Of a DNA stretch of 15,543 nt, positions 7,020 through 12,991 are shown in pieces (position 1 is the stretch's first letter; each line of letters starts with the position of its first letter). The DNA is taken from positions 1 through 15,543 of the forward strand of contig JAEWST010000038.1 in NCBI GenBank assembly GCA_023398105.1. Reading direction: 5' to 3'. A program made the position numbers and the translations under genes. The DNA is from Bacillota bacterium. GTDB taxonomy: Bacteria; Bacillota; Clostridia; Acetivibrionales; DSM-1351. The notes beneath the pieces are model-generated. The model worked only from the letters and a program-made list of their open reading frames with translations. It was not told where the DNA came from and made no database searches.

Positions 7020-8072
7020 TTATAAGTTATAGTTAGACAACATGCATGCTACTATTGTTTTATAAATGGTTTCGTATGGTAATTGGTAATATTGTGTAAA
7101 TAGATATGCAATAGAGCTGTGATATATAGTATATGGGGTTCCAGCTATATCTATTAAATAAGGTATATTATCCTGAATTCGAAAATCGAACCTTGCATAA
7201 TCTTTAACGCCTAATAATTCCGCTGCATTTTGAGCTATACATTGAATTTCATGCTTTATTGGAGAATCTAAAATTTTAAAATCATAATTATATGAATTAG
7301 AGGTTGCTGTATCAATAAACTTACAATTTGTACGAAATACTATTTCAACTGGATCTAAAGCATAATATTTTTTATCATATTGTAATACTAAAACTTCGCA
7401 TTCTATACCATCAATATAGTTTTGAATGAGAAGACTATTTGAATTCATACTATCAGTTAATATATTTAATAAATCTTGAGCTTCATTATCAAAATGAAAT
7501 ATATTGTTTTTTGTTAATCCAATACTTGCAGATTCAGAGTTATTTTTTACAATTACTTTTTGATTTTCAAATAAATTATATAGTTTCTGATAATCTATAA
7601 GGGGGGTATAAATCTCACTTTTAGGAACAGATATACCATTGGAATTTAGAAATTTTGTATAAATAAGTTTATTACGAAGTAATGAAATTACGAAAGCATT
7701 ACTTCCTGTATACCTAATATTAAATAAATCACAAAATGCAGGTATTAATGATTTTTTGCCGTTTGAGCGCCCATCACGTGCAAAATTGTAAACAATATAT
7801 TCGGTAGTACTTATATTATTATCTAATATGTATTTAATAAATTCTATTTCAGAGTAAAATACTTTTGCAAAGCCAAAGCAATTAAAAATTGCAGATGAGA
7901 TTTCTGCAAATTCAGTCCTAGAAAAAAACTCAGTCTCATCAGCATGTTCAATATTGTTAGCAAAATATTGTTTTGTTTTAATTTGTGTATCAGCAATGAT
8001 GTATACATCAAAATCAATATTATTATTTTTATAAAATGTTAAAACAGACTGTATCAGCTCATTTGTATTCAT
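7020..8072 (-). CDS. ATP-grasp ligase, D-Ala-D-Ala-ligase-like
   Basis: A 350-residue protein with the ATP-grasp fold order of D-Ala-D-Ala ligases: an N-terminal alpha/beta domain, YNFARDGRSNG (95-105) where the ligase has its EDG loop, YTGS (121-124), RNK (133-135), the phosphate-binding segment VIVKNNSESASIGLT (173-187), IQNYIDGIECEV (216-227) and YARFDFR (292-298). The last metal-site signature, normally LxExNxxP, reads LIDIAGTP (306-313): Glu is Asp308 and Asn is Ala310. Divergence here and in the substrate loops argues against a normal cell-wall ligase. It may join an amino acid or peptide to another substrate. TGGAG lies 11 bases before the ATG. It shares an upstream palindrome with the convergent STAND gene and abuts it without a gap. 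Confidence 0.8.
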   Translation of the reverse strand: MNTNELIQSVLTFYKNNNIDFDVYIIADTQIKTKQYFANNIEHADETEFFSRTEFAEISSAIFNCFGFAKVFYSEIEFIKYILDNNISTTEYIVYNFARDGRSNGKKSLIPAFCDLFNIRYTGSNAFVISLLRNKLIYTKFLNSNGISVPKSEIYTPLIDYQKLYNLFENQKVIVKNNSESASIGLTKNNIFHFDNEAQDLLNILTDSMNSNSLLIQNYIDGIECEVLVLQYDKKYYALDPVEIVFRTNCKFIDTATSNSYNYDFKILDSPIKHEIQCIAQNAAELLGVKDYARFDFRIQDNIPYLIDIAGTPYTIYHSSIAYLFTQYYQLPYETIYKTIVACMLSNYNL

Positions 8073-8088
8073 TTTTTATAATTCTCCA

Positions 8089-8172
8089 TTATTTATAATT
8101 TATACTCAAAACAGACTTCCTCAAAGATTTAATCATTGGATTTCCCAATGCAATAAGAATTAATGAAGTCAT
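8089..8172 (-). CDS. Possible 27-residue peptide upstream of the ATP-grasp gene
   Basis: An ATG frame of 27 codons: residues 1-14 MTSLILIALGNPMI, then KSLRKSVLSINYK. It ends 17 bases before the ATP-grasp start and begins 4 bases after the palindrome at 8176-8202. It has a hydrophobic first half and basic second half. There is no clear ribosome binding site (the sequence before the ATG is CCTTCACCT), unless the transcript is leaderless or nearly so: the predicted start is only about 30 bases upstream. It could be a substrate or leader peptide, or chance. Confidence 0.3.
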   Translation of the reverse strand: MTSLILIALGNPMIKSLRKSVLSINYK

Positions 8173-8175
8173 AGG

Positions 8176-8211
8176 TGAAGGATAATATTGAATTATCCTT
8201 CATTTATTATA
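8176..8211 (-). promoter_or_regulatory. ATP-grasp promoter -10 and shared palindrome at the start of transcription
   Basis: A perfect TATAAT (8211-8206, minus strand) has only a weak -35 about 17 bases upstream. Directly downstream, at the expected transcription start, is an 11-bp stem (TGAAGGATAAT, 8176-8186, with ATTATCCTTCA, 8192-8202) with a 5-base loop. Its inner 21 bases equal the palindrome before the STAND gene. This position suits a repressor site or a 5' mRNA hairpin. Confidence 0.6.
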
Positions 8212-8352
8212 TCAAACAATTAAATAAATTAAAATGCTTATTTTTATAATATCCATAGTATTGTAATCTGTTTTCTACTTATTTATTTAAATAAATACTC
8301 ACCAAATTCTTATAATCAATATTTATCATTTTATTACCATATTAAGGTCATC

Positions 8353-9075
8353 CTAGACTCTATAATTTACTCCAGCCTTCTCTGCTTGTCTCATCTGATC
8401 CTTTCTCTCAATGGTATATACCTTATTGCCTTTTTTGAATCTGCTCCCCGTCTGCTTAAACCAAAAGGGCACATCGTATTCCATACATTGCTGCATGGTA
8501 CTTAATATCCAAGCAAAATCGCAAATTCTAGCCTCATTCCCCGATTCTCCACCACAAGTAACCTGCTCTATTTTTCCCATAGATAGATAATTCCGGATGT
8601 TTATTGGCTCCAACATTGGCTCATGAATAATCATCCGATGCTTGATTGGAAGTTCCATGAAAATAGGTAAGCGATAATCTGCAAGGTTCTGATTCTCACA
8701 TGTACAACAGATTGTGACATTGTTGTAGCCATCTCTCCAGTCTTCTGGTAGTCCGACATCGAACCGGTGAATTCTCTTTGTAATAATTACAAACTGTAAA
8801 TCGCTTCGCTCTCGGATCATCTCCCACGCTTTAGAACGCCATGCATCTGCTTCCTCTAAGAAAAAGTCAGAAGTCATGCAAGTATATACACACTCTCTTT
8901 CAGGCTGTAACTTATACTCTCGCTTGCGGTCACGTTTAACTGGCAAGTCAAAACTTGCCGTCCTTGTTACAATACTACTATCCTTACCAAATTCTGCATC
9001 TCTACGATAAACATAGCAGTTCATACAGCCAGGACTTATTTTTTTGCATCCATGCCATGGGTTCCAAACTGCCAT
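8353..9075 (-). CDS. DUF5131 / phage Gp37-Gp68-like protein
   Basis: A 240-residue protein starting MAVWNPWHGCKKISPGCMNC. Cys10, Cys17 and Cys20 form a radical-SAM-like CxxxxxxCxxC cluster, followed by Tyr21; this N-terminus and the CMTSDFF, VIITKR, HEPMLEPI and CGGESG segments are characteristic of the DUF5131/Gp37-Gp68 family found in phages and mobile elements. The biochemical role is not established; family members often sit beside a three-Cys-motif partner protein, which is absent here. AAGGAGG lies 7 bases before the ATG. It follows the acetyltransferase gene by 55 bases on the same strand and may be co-transcribed with it. Its GC content is clearly higher than that of the ATPase/ATP-grasp block to its left. 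Confidence 0.85.
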   Translation of the reverse strand: MAVWNPWHGCKKISPGCMNCYVYRRDAEFGKDSSIVTRTASFDLPVKRDRKREYKLQPERECVYTCMTSDFFLEEADAWRSKAWEMIRERSDLQFVIITKRIHRFDVGLPEDWRDGYNNVTICCTCENQNLADYRLPIFMELPIKHRMIIHEPMLEPINIRNYLSMGKIEQVTCGGESGNEARICDFAWILSTMQQCMEYDVPFWFKQTGSRFKKGNKVYTIERKDQMRQAEKAGVNYRV

Positions 9076-9130
9076 TTCTCTGCCTCCTTATAGAACAATA
9101 TTATGAATGTTTTTTATTGTGGAACCAGAA

Positions 9131-9553
9131 TTAGCCTGCATTATATACCATTAGAAACTCGTTCTCACCAGTTTCTTTTTCTGTTAAACAATTTTCTATA
9201 CAAAAACCTTCTTTTTTATAAAAAGCCACCGCTCCTTTATTCTTTTCATAGACATGTAAGGATAATCTCTTTTTTCGCTTCATTGCATCTACCAATTGAT
9301 GACCAATCCCCTGTCCTTGATGGCCTTCTACCACAAAAATTCCAGCTATATAATCTGCATCCATTCCGATAAATCCCAGTATTTCATTTCCAACCTCATA
9401 CACGTATACTTCCGCATTGGGTAATATGGCTCTTACAGAATTATAATTATTTTTCCAATAGGATTCATCTATAAATAAATGGGTATTTACATTCCCCCTC
9501 AGCCAGATCTCCATGATTCTATCTACATCTTTAAACTCAAATAATCGTATCAT
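9131..9553 (-). CDS. GNAT-family N-acetyltransferase, YjaB-like
   Basis: A 140-residue acetyl-CoA-dependent acetyltransferase. Motif A is GIFVVEGHQGQGIGHQLV, with the acetyl-CoA pyrophosphate loop Gln79-Gly80-Gln81-Gly82-Ile83-Gly84; motif B is LHVYEKNKGAVAFYKKEGF (99-117). The NVNTHLFI...YWKNNY segment resembles the YjaB-type subfamily, of unknown physiological substrate. The start is chosen at 9553 (MIRLFEF), not the in-frame ATG 18 bases upstream, because GGGAGGA lies 6-8 bases before it and the earlier ATG would overlap that site. Small GNAT genes are frequent cargo and could modify an antibiotic, a peptide or a metabolite. Confidence 0.9.
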   Translation of the reverse strand: MIRLFEFKDVDRIMEIWLRGNVNTHLFIDESYWKNNYNSVRAILPNAEVYVYEVGNEILGFIGMDADYIAGIFVVEGHQGQGIGHQLVDAMKRKKRLSLHVYEKNKGAVAFYKKEGFCIENCLTEKETGENEFLMVYNAG

Positions 9554-9644
9554 CACATCTTCCTCCCACATCTCTTCTTACATTATAACTGAGCATATCG
9601 TGGAGTGCAATACACAAGAGAACATTTGTTCTGATTTAATTAGA

Positions 9645-9797
9645 TTAGTTTTTCTGCAACCAGGAATTTATTAAAGTTTTTTTTATAAATTCTGCCACCT
9701 CTATATTAGGTTCTGGCGCAAATGTTAAAGTTACCAATTTGCCATTTATCGTCAGTTTCAAGGAATTCTTTTTTAAATCATTATTTATTTCATTCAT
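9645..9797 (-). CDS. Small mobile-element protein, TnpW-like, 50 residues
   Basis: A 50-residue ORF with a clear GGAGG seven bases before the ATG. It contains LKLTINGKLVTLTFAPEP, a short beta-hairpin-like segment, then a helix (IEVAEFIKKTLINSWL). The pattern of a basic N-terminus, an NGKxVxLxF strand pair and a C-terminal helix resembles the small TnpW-type proteins encoded just before serine recombinases in clostridial conjugative elements. The resemblance is by eye and moderate. In such elements the recombinase follows directly; here the next same-strand recombinase is 9.5 kb away, which fits insertion of cargo between them. Confidence 0.6.
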   Translation of the reverse strand: MNEINNDLKKNSLKLTINGKLVTLTFAPEPNIEVAEFIKKTLINSWLQKN

Positions 9798-10256
9798 TGC
9801 AATGCCTCCTACCTGCTAAACCGTGAGATCCGTCATGGACTCTGTCGAAATTAAATTTCTTAGATACAGTCGTGTAGATACGATTACTTATTTTTAAACA
9901 GATTGCGTTTAATGTCCAATAAAATTATTTCTATACCTTTATGTCGAATTGATTTTCTCCGACTACTTAGAACTCGGAAGAATCCATGACTGTCCAACCA
10001 TATATAAAAACAGCAAAGTTTTCCGGCAGCCTGTTAATAATAACAGGACATATTTTACATTCTATTACATTTAAATGTATTTTCATTTATTCATAAATTT
10101 TCCTATACTATGACTGTTTAAATTCATTTCACAGGAATGCGGCAGGGCAATTTTGCTCTGCCACATGATCTCTAAAATGAATATTTCTACTTATTCTTCA
10201 TTTTTGCATTTTTATTCGACACAACTTCCCAAAACGCAAAGAACCAATTGATTCTT
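9798..10256. other. Intergenic region between TnpW-like gene and recombinase relic
   Basis: No gene is visible. It holds the promoter region of the 9645-9797 gene and, at 10141-10162, a long stem GGCAGGGCAA/TTGCTCTGCC with a very short loop and no U-run on either strand, so its function is unclear. Confidence 0.4.
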
Positions 10257-10301
10257 CTATAGGGCGGCAACAGTAACGGCCTGTTGGTTAACGGGCCTCA
10301 T
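10257..10301 (-). pseudogene. Truncated second serine recombinase: first 14 codons only
   Basis: GAGAGGTG precedes an ATG at 10301 that encodes MRPVNQQAVTVAAL and then TAG. Large serine recombinases of clostridial elements often start with such a short tail running into a strand that continues AALYxRLSxDD. Here the reading frame stops exactly where the catalytic Tyr-x-Arg-x-Ser should begin, and the sequence beyond is AT-rich and unrelated. This looks like a deletion or insertion junction near 10259. The assignment rests on the short N-terminus and its coupling to the gene before it. Confidence 0.55.
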
Positions 10302-10457
10302 AGGAATTTCACCTCTCTCAGGATCTCTGCGAGCCGCCCCCATTGCGATGTCTGTGGCTGGACGGAAGTAGCATTAGCACTGTCCATTTCATTGCGAAAC
10401 AGTCCACCATAGACTGTTTTATGACTAGGCGTTCTCGCTCGTCACCTTCGATGCCAT
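10298..10457 (-). pseudogene. Frameshifted small gene coupled to the recombinase relic
   Basis: From ATG 10457 the frame reads MASKVTSENA and meets TAG. Skipping one base near 10427 restores SHKTVYGGLFRNEMDSANAT and an end of QWGRLAEILREVKFL, whose TGA overlaps the recombinase ATG as ATGA. The intact gene would have encoded about 52 residues. The coupled layout is typical of the small ORF that precedes serine recombinases in integrative elements. I cannot name the family with certainty. GC content here is well above that of the flanks. Confidence 0.5.
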
Positions 10458-10475
10458 CGGTTCGACGGATGTCTC

Positions 10476-10599
10476 TCAACCTTCCGCAGGCAGTTCTGGC
10501 GCGCCCGTCAATGTCGCTGCCGCTTTTACACGGCTGGACAGATCATGTATTAATGCTGCCGGATATGAAGTTTTCAAGGAACAATAGAAGGAATAGATA
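10476..10599 (-). other. Possible relic of a further small gene
   Basis: One minus-strand frame ends in AALIHDLSSRVKAAATLTGA and PELPAEG before TGA at 10476. It has protein-like composition and GC-rich codons but no good start: the only candidate (GTG, 10610) lies within the sigma-gene terminator and lacks a ribosome binding site. Probably the tail of a truncated element gene. Confidence 0.3.
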
Positions 10600-10636
10600 A
10601 ATCCCCTCACTTACTTTCACGTCAAGCGAGGGGGTT
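10600..10636 (-). terminator. Terminator of the sigma-like gene
   Basis: A 9-bp stem (AATCCCCTC, 10600-10608, with GAGGGGGTT, 10628-10636) lies 15 bases past the stop of the sigma-like gene. On the minus strand it is followed by ATTTATC, a weak U-tract. Confidence 0.65.
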
Positions 10637-10650
10637 GAGCGGAATAATTT

Positions 10651-11100
10651 TTAATTTTCCATCAGTTTCTTTAATTTACTAAGGATTCTTACCTTTCGAT
10701 CATGTATGGTTCTCTGTGCAATATTTATTTCTCTGGATATTTGATGTTCGCTTTTTCCTTTGAAAAACAGCTCTTTTATCAGTTCTTGCTCCTTTGGTGT
10801 AAGCATTTCTAAGCAGGAAAGCATTTTTTCAATTAACACCGCTTGGACTGCAGCATCTTCAACACTTATTTCATCCGATGCAAACTGGTGATTTGAGTCC
10901 TCCAGCCGTTCAAAGGAATCCTCCCTGCTGGGAATGAGAGTAATTGCACAGCTAACGCAGTCAATTTGGTAACGTTCCACCTTTAAGTCATACTGCTGAT
11001 ACTCCATTTTGCGGTCACTTTTTTCCAGTACCTCAATAACCGCATCACTTGCTTCGGGATACCTCTCCCGATAATTAACTCTTCTGATTCTTTTTGCCAT
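10651..11100 (-). CDS. Sigma-70-like (sigma-4 domain) mobile-element regulator
   Basis: A 149-residue protein. The C-terminal region (about 90-147) is a sigma region 4/LuxR-like helix-turn-helix: LTPKEQELIKELFFKGKSEH followed by QISREINIAQRTIHDRKVRI. The N-terminal half (RVNYRERYPEASDAVIEVLE, CAITLIP, DSFERLEDSN) matches the short sigma-like proteins of clostridial conjugative elements, equivalent in place to orf7 of Tn916. It probably activates transfer or excision genes. The start is at 11100 (MAKRIRR) because GGAGG lies 9 bases upstream; an in-frame ATG 36 bases further up lacks a site. It is followed by a terminator, then by the relic recombinase module on the same strand. Confidence 0.88.
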   Translation of the reverse strand: MAKRIRRVNYRERYPEASDAVIEVLEKSDRKMEYQQYDLKVERYQIDCVSCAITLIPSREDSFERLEDSNHQFASDEISVEDAAVQAVLIEKMLSCLEMLTPKEQELIKELFFKGKSEHQISREINIAQRTIHDRKVRILSKLKKLMEN

Positions 11101-11254
11101 TTGGCTTATCCTCCATTTCATAATTTTCAAAATCAAAGAATGAAGAACAAGCGGTGGAGACCTGCAGCGGGGTATTGACAGGATTCCATCAAATGCGACT
11201 TTTGTGTTGCCCTCTTTTGTAATATTAGGTCGCCGTAACAGGTTTATTGTCGAA

Positions 11255-11298
11255 ACAAAAAAATCAGCACTACGCCAGGTTAGGTGCAGTACTGATTT
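11255..11298 (-). terminator. Strong terminator ending a leader transcript
   Basis: AAATCAG (11261-11267) pairs with CTGATTT (11292-11298), with further ACT/AGT pairing inside after a one-base mismatch. On the minus strand it is followed by seven or more U residues. It lies 50 bases after a 12-codon leader ORF and about 155 bases before the sigma-like gene, so transcription into that gene may be controlled here. Confidence 0.7.
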
Positions 11299-11347
11299 AT
11301 TAATATATTTAATTATTGGTGGCTGAATTGTATGTACTCGGCTGTCT

Positions 11348-11386
11348 TTATCTCCACCTCAAAAAACAGATGTTGGAATGAAGCAT
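11348..11386 (-). CDS. Possible 12-residue leader peptide of an attenuator
   Basis: AGAGG lies 8 bases before an ATG that encodes MLHSNICFLRWR and TAA. It precedes the strong terminator at 11255-11298. Leader peptide plus terminator is the layout of ribosome-mediated attenuation, as known upstream of several ribosome-targeting resistance genes. No resistance gene follows in this window. Confidence 0.4.
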   Translation of the reverse strand: MLHSNICFLRWR

Positions 11387-12031
11387 ACAGATAACCTCTT
11401 ATCTAGGCAATATGCAAAAACTGGCATCTTCCTTGTATAAAAAACGTTATAAAAGACAAAAACCTGCCCTCAAATGAGGACAAGTACCTTATAGATTCTT
11501 CTGACGGCTAGGCTATCATAGTGCAAAAAACACCTTAGACCCTCGGCTTCACGCCCCCTTTTTTTAACAAGTACATATTTTATTGTTAATAAAACTATTT
11601 TTTATTACTACGGGTGCTTCTGTTCTAAATGGATCATGTTATAACCATACGCTTTGAACTCTGTAATATCTGTTTAAAATTACAAAATATTTGTTACAAC
11701 CAAAACTATCCTTTGAGAAATCCACCCATATTAAAGCAACACTTTTGTTATTTTCTGTAACTGTGTAAATTATAACATGTATACACTGTGGAAACAACAG
11801 ATAACGACAATTAGTGATATCGTTTAATGTGCAAAACACACCAAATATATTATATTGAGGAATATTTTCAAGAGAACAAAATTGGCAAATAAAGATAAAT
11901 ATATTTCTGATATATCTGCTATATTAACAATATATCTATACAGTCTAATTGTAAGCATCAAATAAAAACACGGTAACATATAAAAATTACCCCAGCCTTT
12001 GCGAGGTGGATTAATTCACTATAATTCACAT

Positions 12032-12290
12032 TCAATTTTTGAGATGTTGGAGTTTTTCATTCCAAGGTACCAGGTCGGCAAGTTGTTTATCCGTCCAATT
12101 TTGATCCGGACGCTGTTCTAACAGATACTGAAGATATCCATAGATATTCAGGTCATGTGCTCTTGCTATTTCGACCATGGTATAGACAAGTGCACTTGCG
12201 TTTACTCCATCAACGATACTGCTGAAAAGCTAATTCTTCCTATCTAAAGTAAATGGGCGAATTGCATTCTCGCTAAGCTATTTGAGATAA
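12032..12290 (-). pseudogene. IS66-family transposase, decayed 3' end
   Basis: The C-terminal region of an IS66 transposase is readable: ISNSLA, then ENAIRPFTLDRKN-stop-LFSS (where the family has SENAIRPFxxGRKNWLF), then ASALVYTMVEIARAHDLNIY, GYLQYLLEQ and LVPWNEKL to a TGA at 12032. There is a one-base deletion between SLA and ENA (near 12273) and a Trp-to-TAG change at 12230-12232. All upstream transposase sequence is missing; it stops at the terminator at 12297-12325. It is an inactive fragment. Confidence 0.85.
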
Positions 12291-12296
12291 ATGATA

Positions 12297-12325
12297 CCGC
12301 CAAGGTTTAATTGCTACCTTGGCGG
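12297..12325 (-). terminator. Terminator hairpin, copy 1
   Basis: A perfect 10-bp stem (CCGCCAAGGT, 12297-12306, with ACCTTGGCGG, 12316-12325) lies about 30 bases after the stop of the dehydrogenase fragment. The minus-strand tail is TATCATTTATC, not a strong U-run. A near-identical copy is at 12832-12858. Confidence 0.65.
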
Positions 12326-12354
12326 AGAGATATTTTGACAACCTGTAATTTTTC

Positions 12355-12642
12355 TTATCTGGGTAATATTACATCTTTATAATAACTAATACCTTCTCTA
12401 ACAGAAGTTGGCTTTCTTCTTGTCAAGTCTTCTATTACATTAGTTGTTTCACAAAAATGTCCACTTCTTATACTATCTCCATTTTCAACTAAATCAATGG
12501 TACAAATTGGAAGCGGTGAATTTGAAAAGTCACCATGAACTGTTCTTGGAACACCTCTTTTTTCCCAATAATTATAATACGCTTCAGTAGACATATTTAT
12601 ATATTCTATTTTTTTCCCGGTGTACTCACTTGCGAATTTCAT
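12355..12642 (-). pseudogene. C-terminal fragment of an NmrA-like NAD(P)-binding dehydrogenase
   Basis: A 95-codon frame that resembles only the last third of NmrA/QorB-type SDR proteins: ASEYTGKKIEYINMSTEAYY near the start, then VIEDLTRRKPTSVREGI, the usual end of that family (ETGRKPTSxxEF). Intact members are about 280-300 residues and carry an N-terminal GxxGxxG nucleotide-binding motif, absent here. It does have AAGGGAG 5 bases before an ATG, so a short protein may still be made. A promoter-like region with two LacI-type half sites lies upstream. I treat it as a fragment; a small stand-alone protein is the alternative. Confidence 0.6.
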
Positions 12643-12664
12643 TTATACTCCCTTCTCAATTATA

Positions 12665-12740
12665 GTAAACGTTTACGTCTAGCATATAATAACATAGTTA
12701 ATTTTGGTAAACCATTCGCAAAACATTCGAAACGTTTTAC
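12665..12740. promoter_or_regulatory. Two LacI-type operator-like sites 63 bp apart
   Basis: GTAAACGTTTAC (12665-12676) is a perfect palindrome with a central CG, the hallmark of LacI-family operators. GAAACGTTTTAC (12729-12740) shares the AAACGTTT core. The centres are exactly 63 bp, six helical turns, apart, which would suit looping. An additional TGGT-AA-ACCA lies between them. They sit upstream of the dehydrogenase fragment and behind a sugar-utilisation operon. Confidence 0.5.
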
Positions 12741-12831
12741 GTAATTTTATAATTATTTCACCAACAATATATTTACTAATCAGAGTACACTTTAATTCTA
12801 TTATGAAAAGACCTTCGTAATAAAAGTGATA

Positions 12832-12858
12832 CCGCCAAGGTTTATTGGTCCTTGGCGG
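12832..12858 (-). terminator. Terminator hairpin, copy 2, after the GH2 operon
   Basis: A 9-bp stem CCGCCAAGG/CCTTGGCGG (12832-12840, 12850-12858) with a 9-base loop. The 18 bases TGATACCGCCAAGGTTTA at 12827-12844 recur exactly at 12292-12309. It is the first terminator downstream of the GH2 gene. Confidence 0.65.
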
Positions 12859-12885
12859 CAAGACATCTCGATTATCTGTATTTTC

Positions 12886-12985
12886 TTATCTTGGTACAAC
12901 TATATCTATGATTTAAATCAGAAGAGGTAATTTCAAAAAATCTCCTTGTATTTAATTAGTCCAGAGCACCTCAATATTAGTTAGC
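12886..12985 (-). pseudogene. Decayed second copy of the dehydrogenase tail
   Basis: Minus-strand sequence aligns with two parts of the 12355-12642 gene: GDFLKLPLLI for GDFSNSPLPI, and IIDIVVPR-stop for YYKDVILPR-stop. The roughly 40 codons between these are missing and stops interrupt it. The same terminator follows both copies, pointing to a segmental duplication with later loss. Confidence 0.5.
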
Positions 12986-12991
12986 ATCCTC

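Larger units (their letters stand above)
11137..12031. other. Long non-coding stretch with attenuator-like leader
   Basis: About 900 bases without a convincing protein gene. The only longer frame (11639-11839, minus) starts at GTG without a ribosome binding site. The part from 11258 to about 11570 is organised like an attenuated leader (see separate entries). The part from 11840 to 12030 is AT-rich, with the right side of an IS66 relic beginning after it. Confidence 0.5.

Noticed and set aside
10343..10600. Plus-strand 85-codon ORF
   Set aside because: No ribosome binding site and low-complexity Arg/Ser composition; the opposite strand carries recognisable relics of element genes.
11639..11839. 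66-codon minus-strand ORF
   Set aside because: GTG start without a ribosome binding site and no recognisable family; may be part of a conserved leader region but is not supported as a gene.
12679..12861. 60-codon minus-strand ORF
   Set aside because: It starts inside the terminator hairpin and overlaps the operator region; no homology seen.
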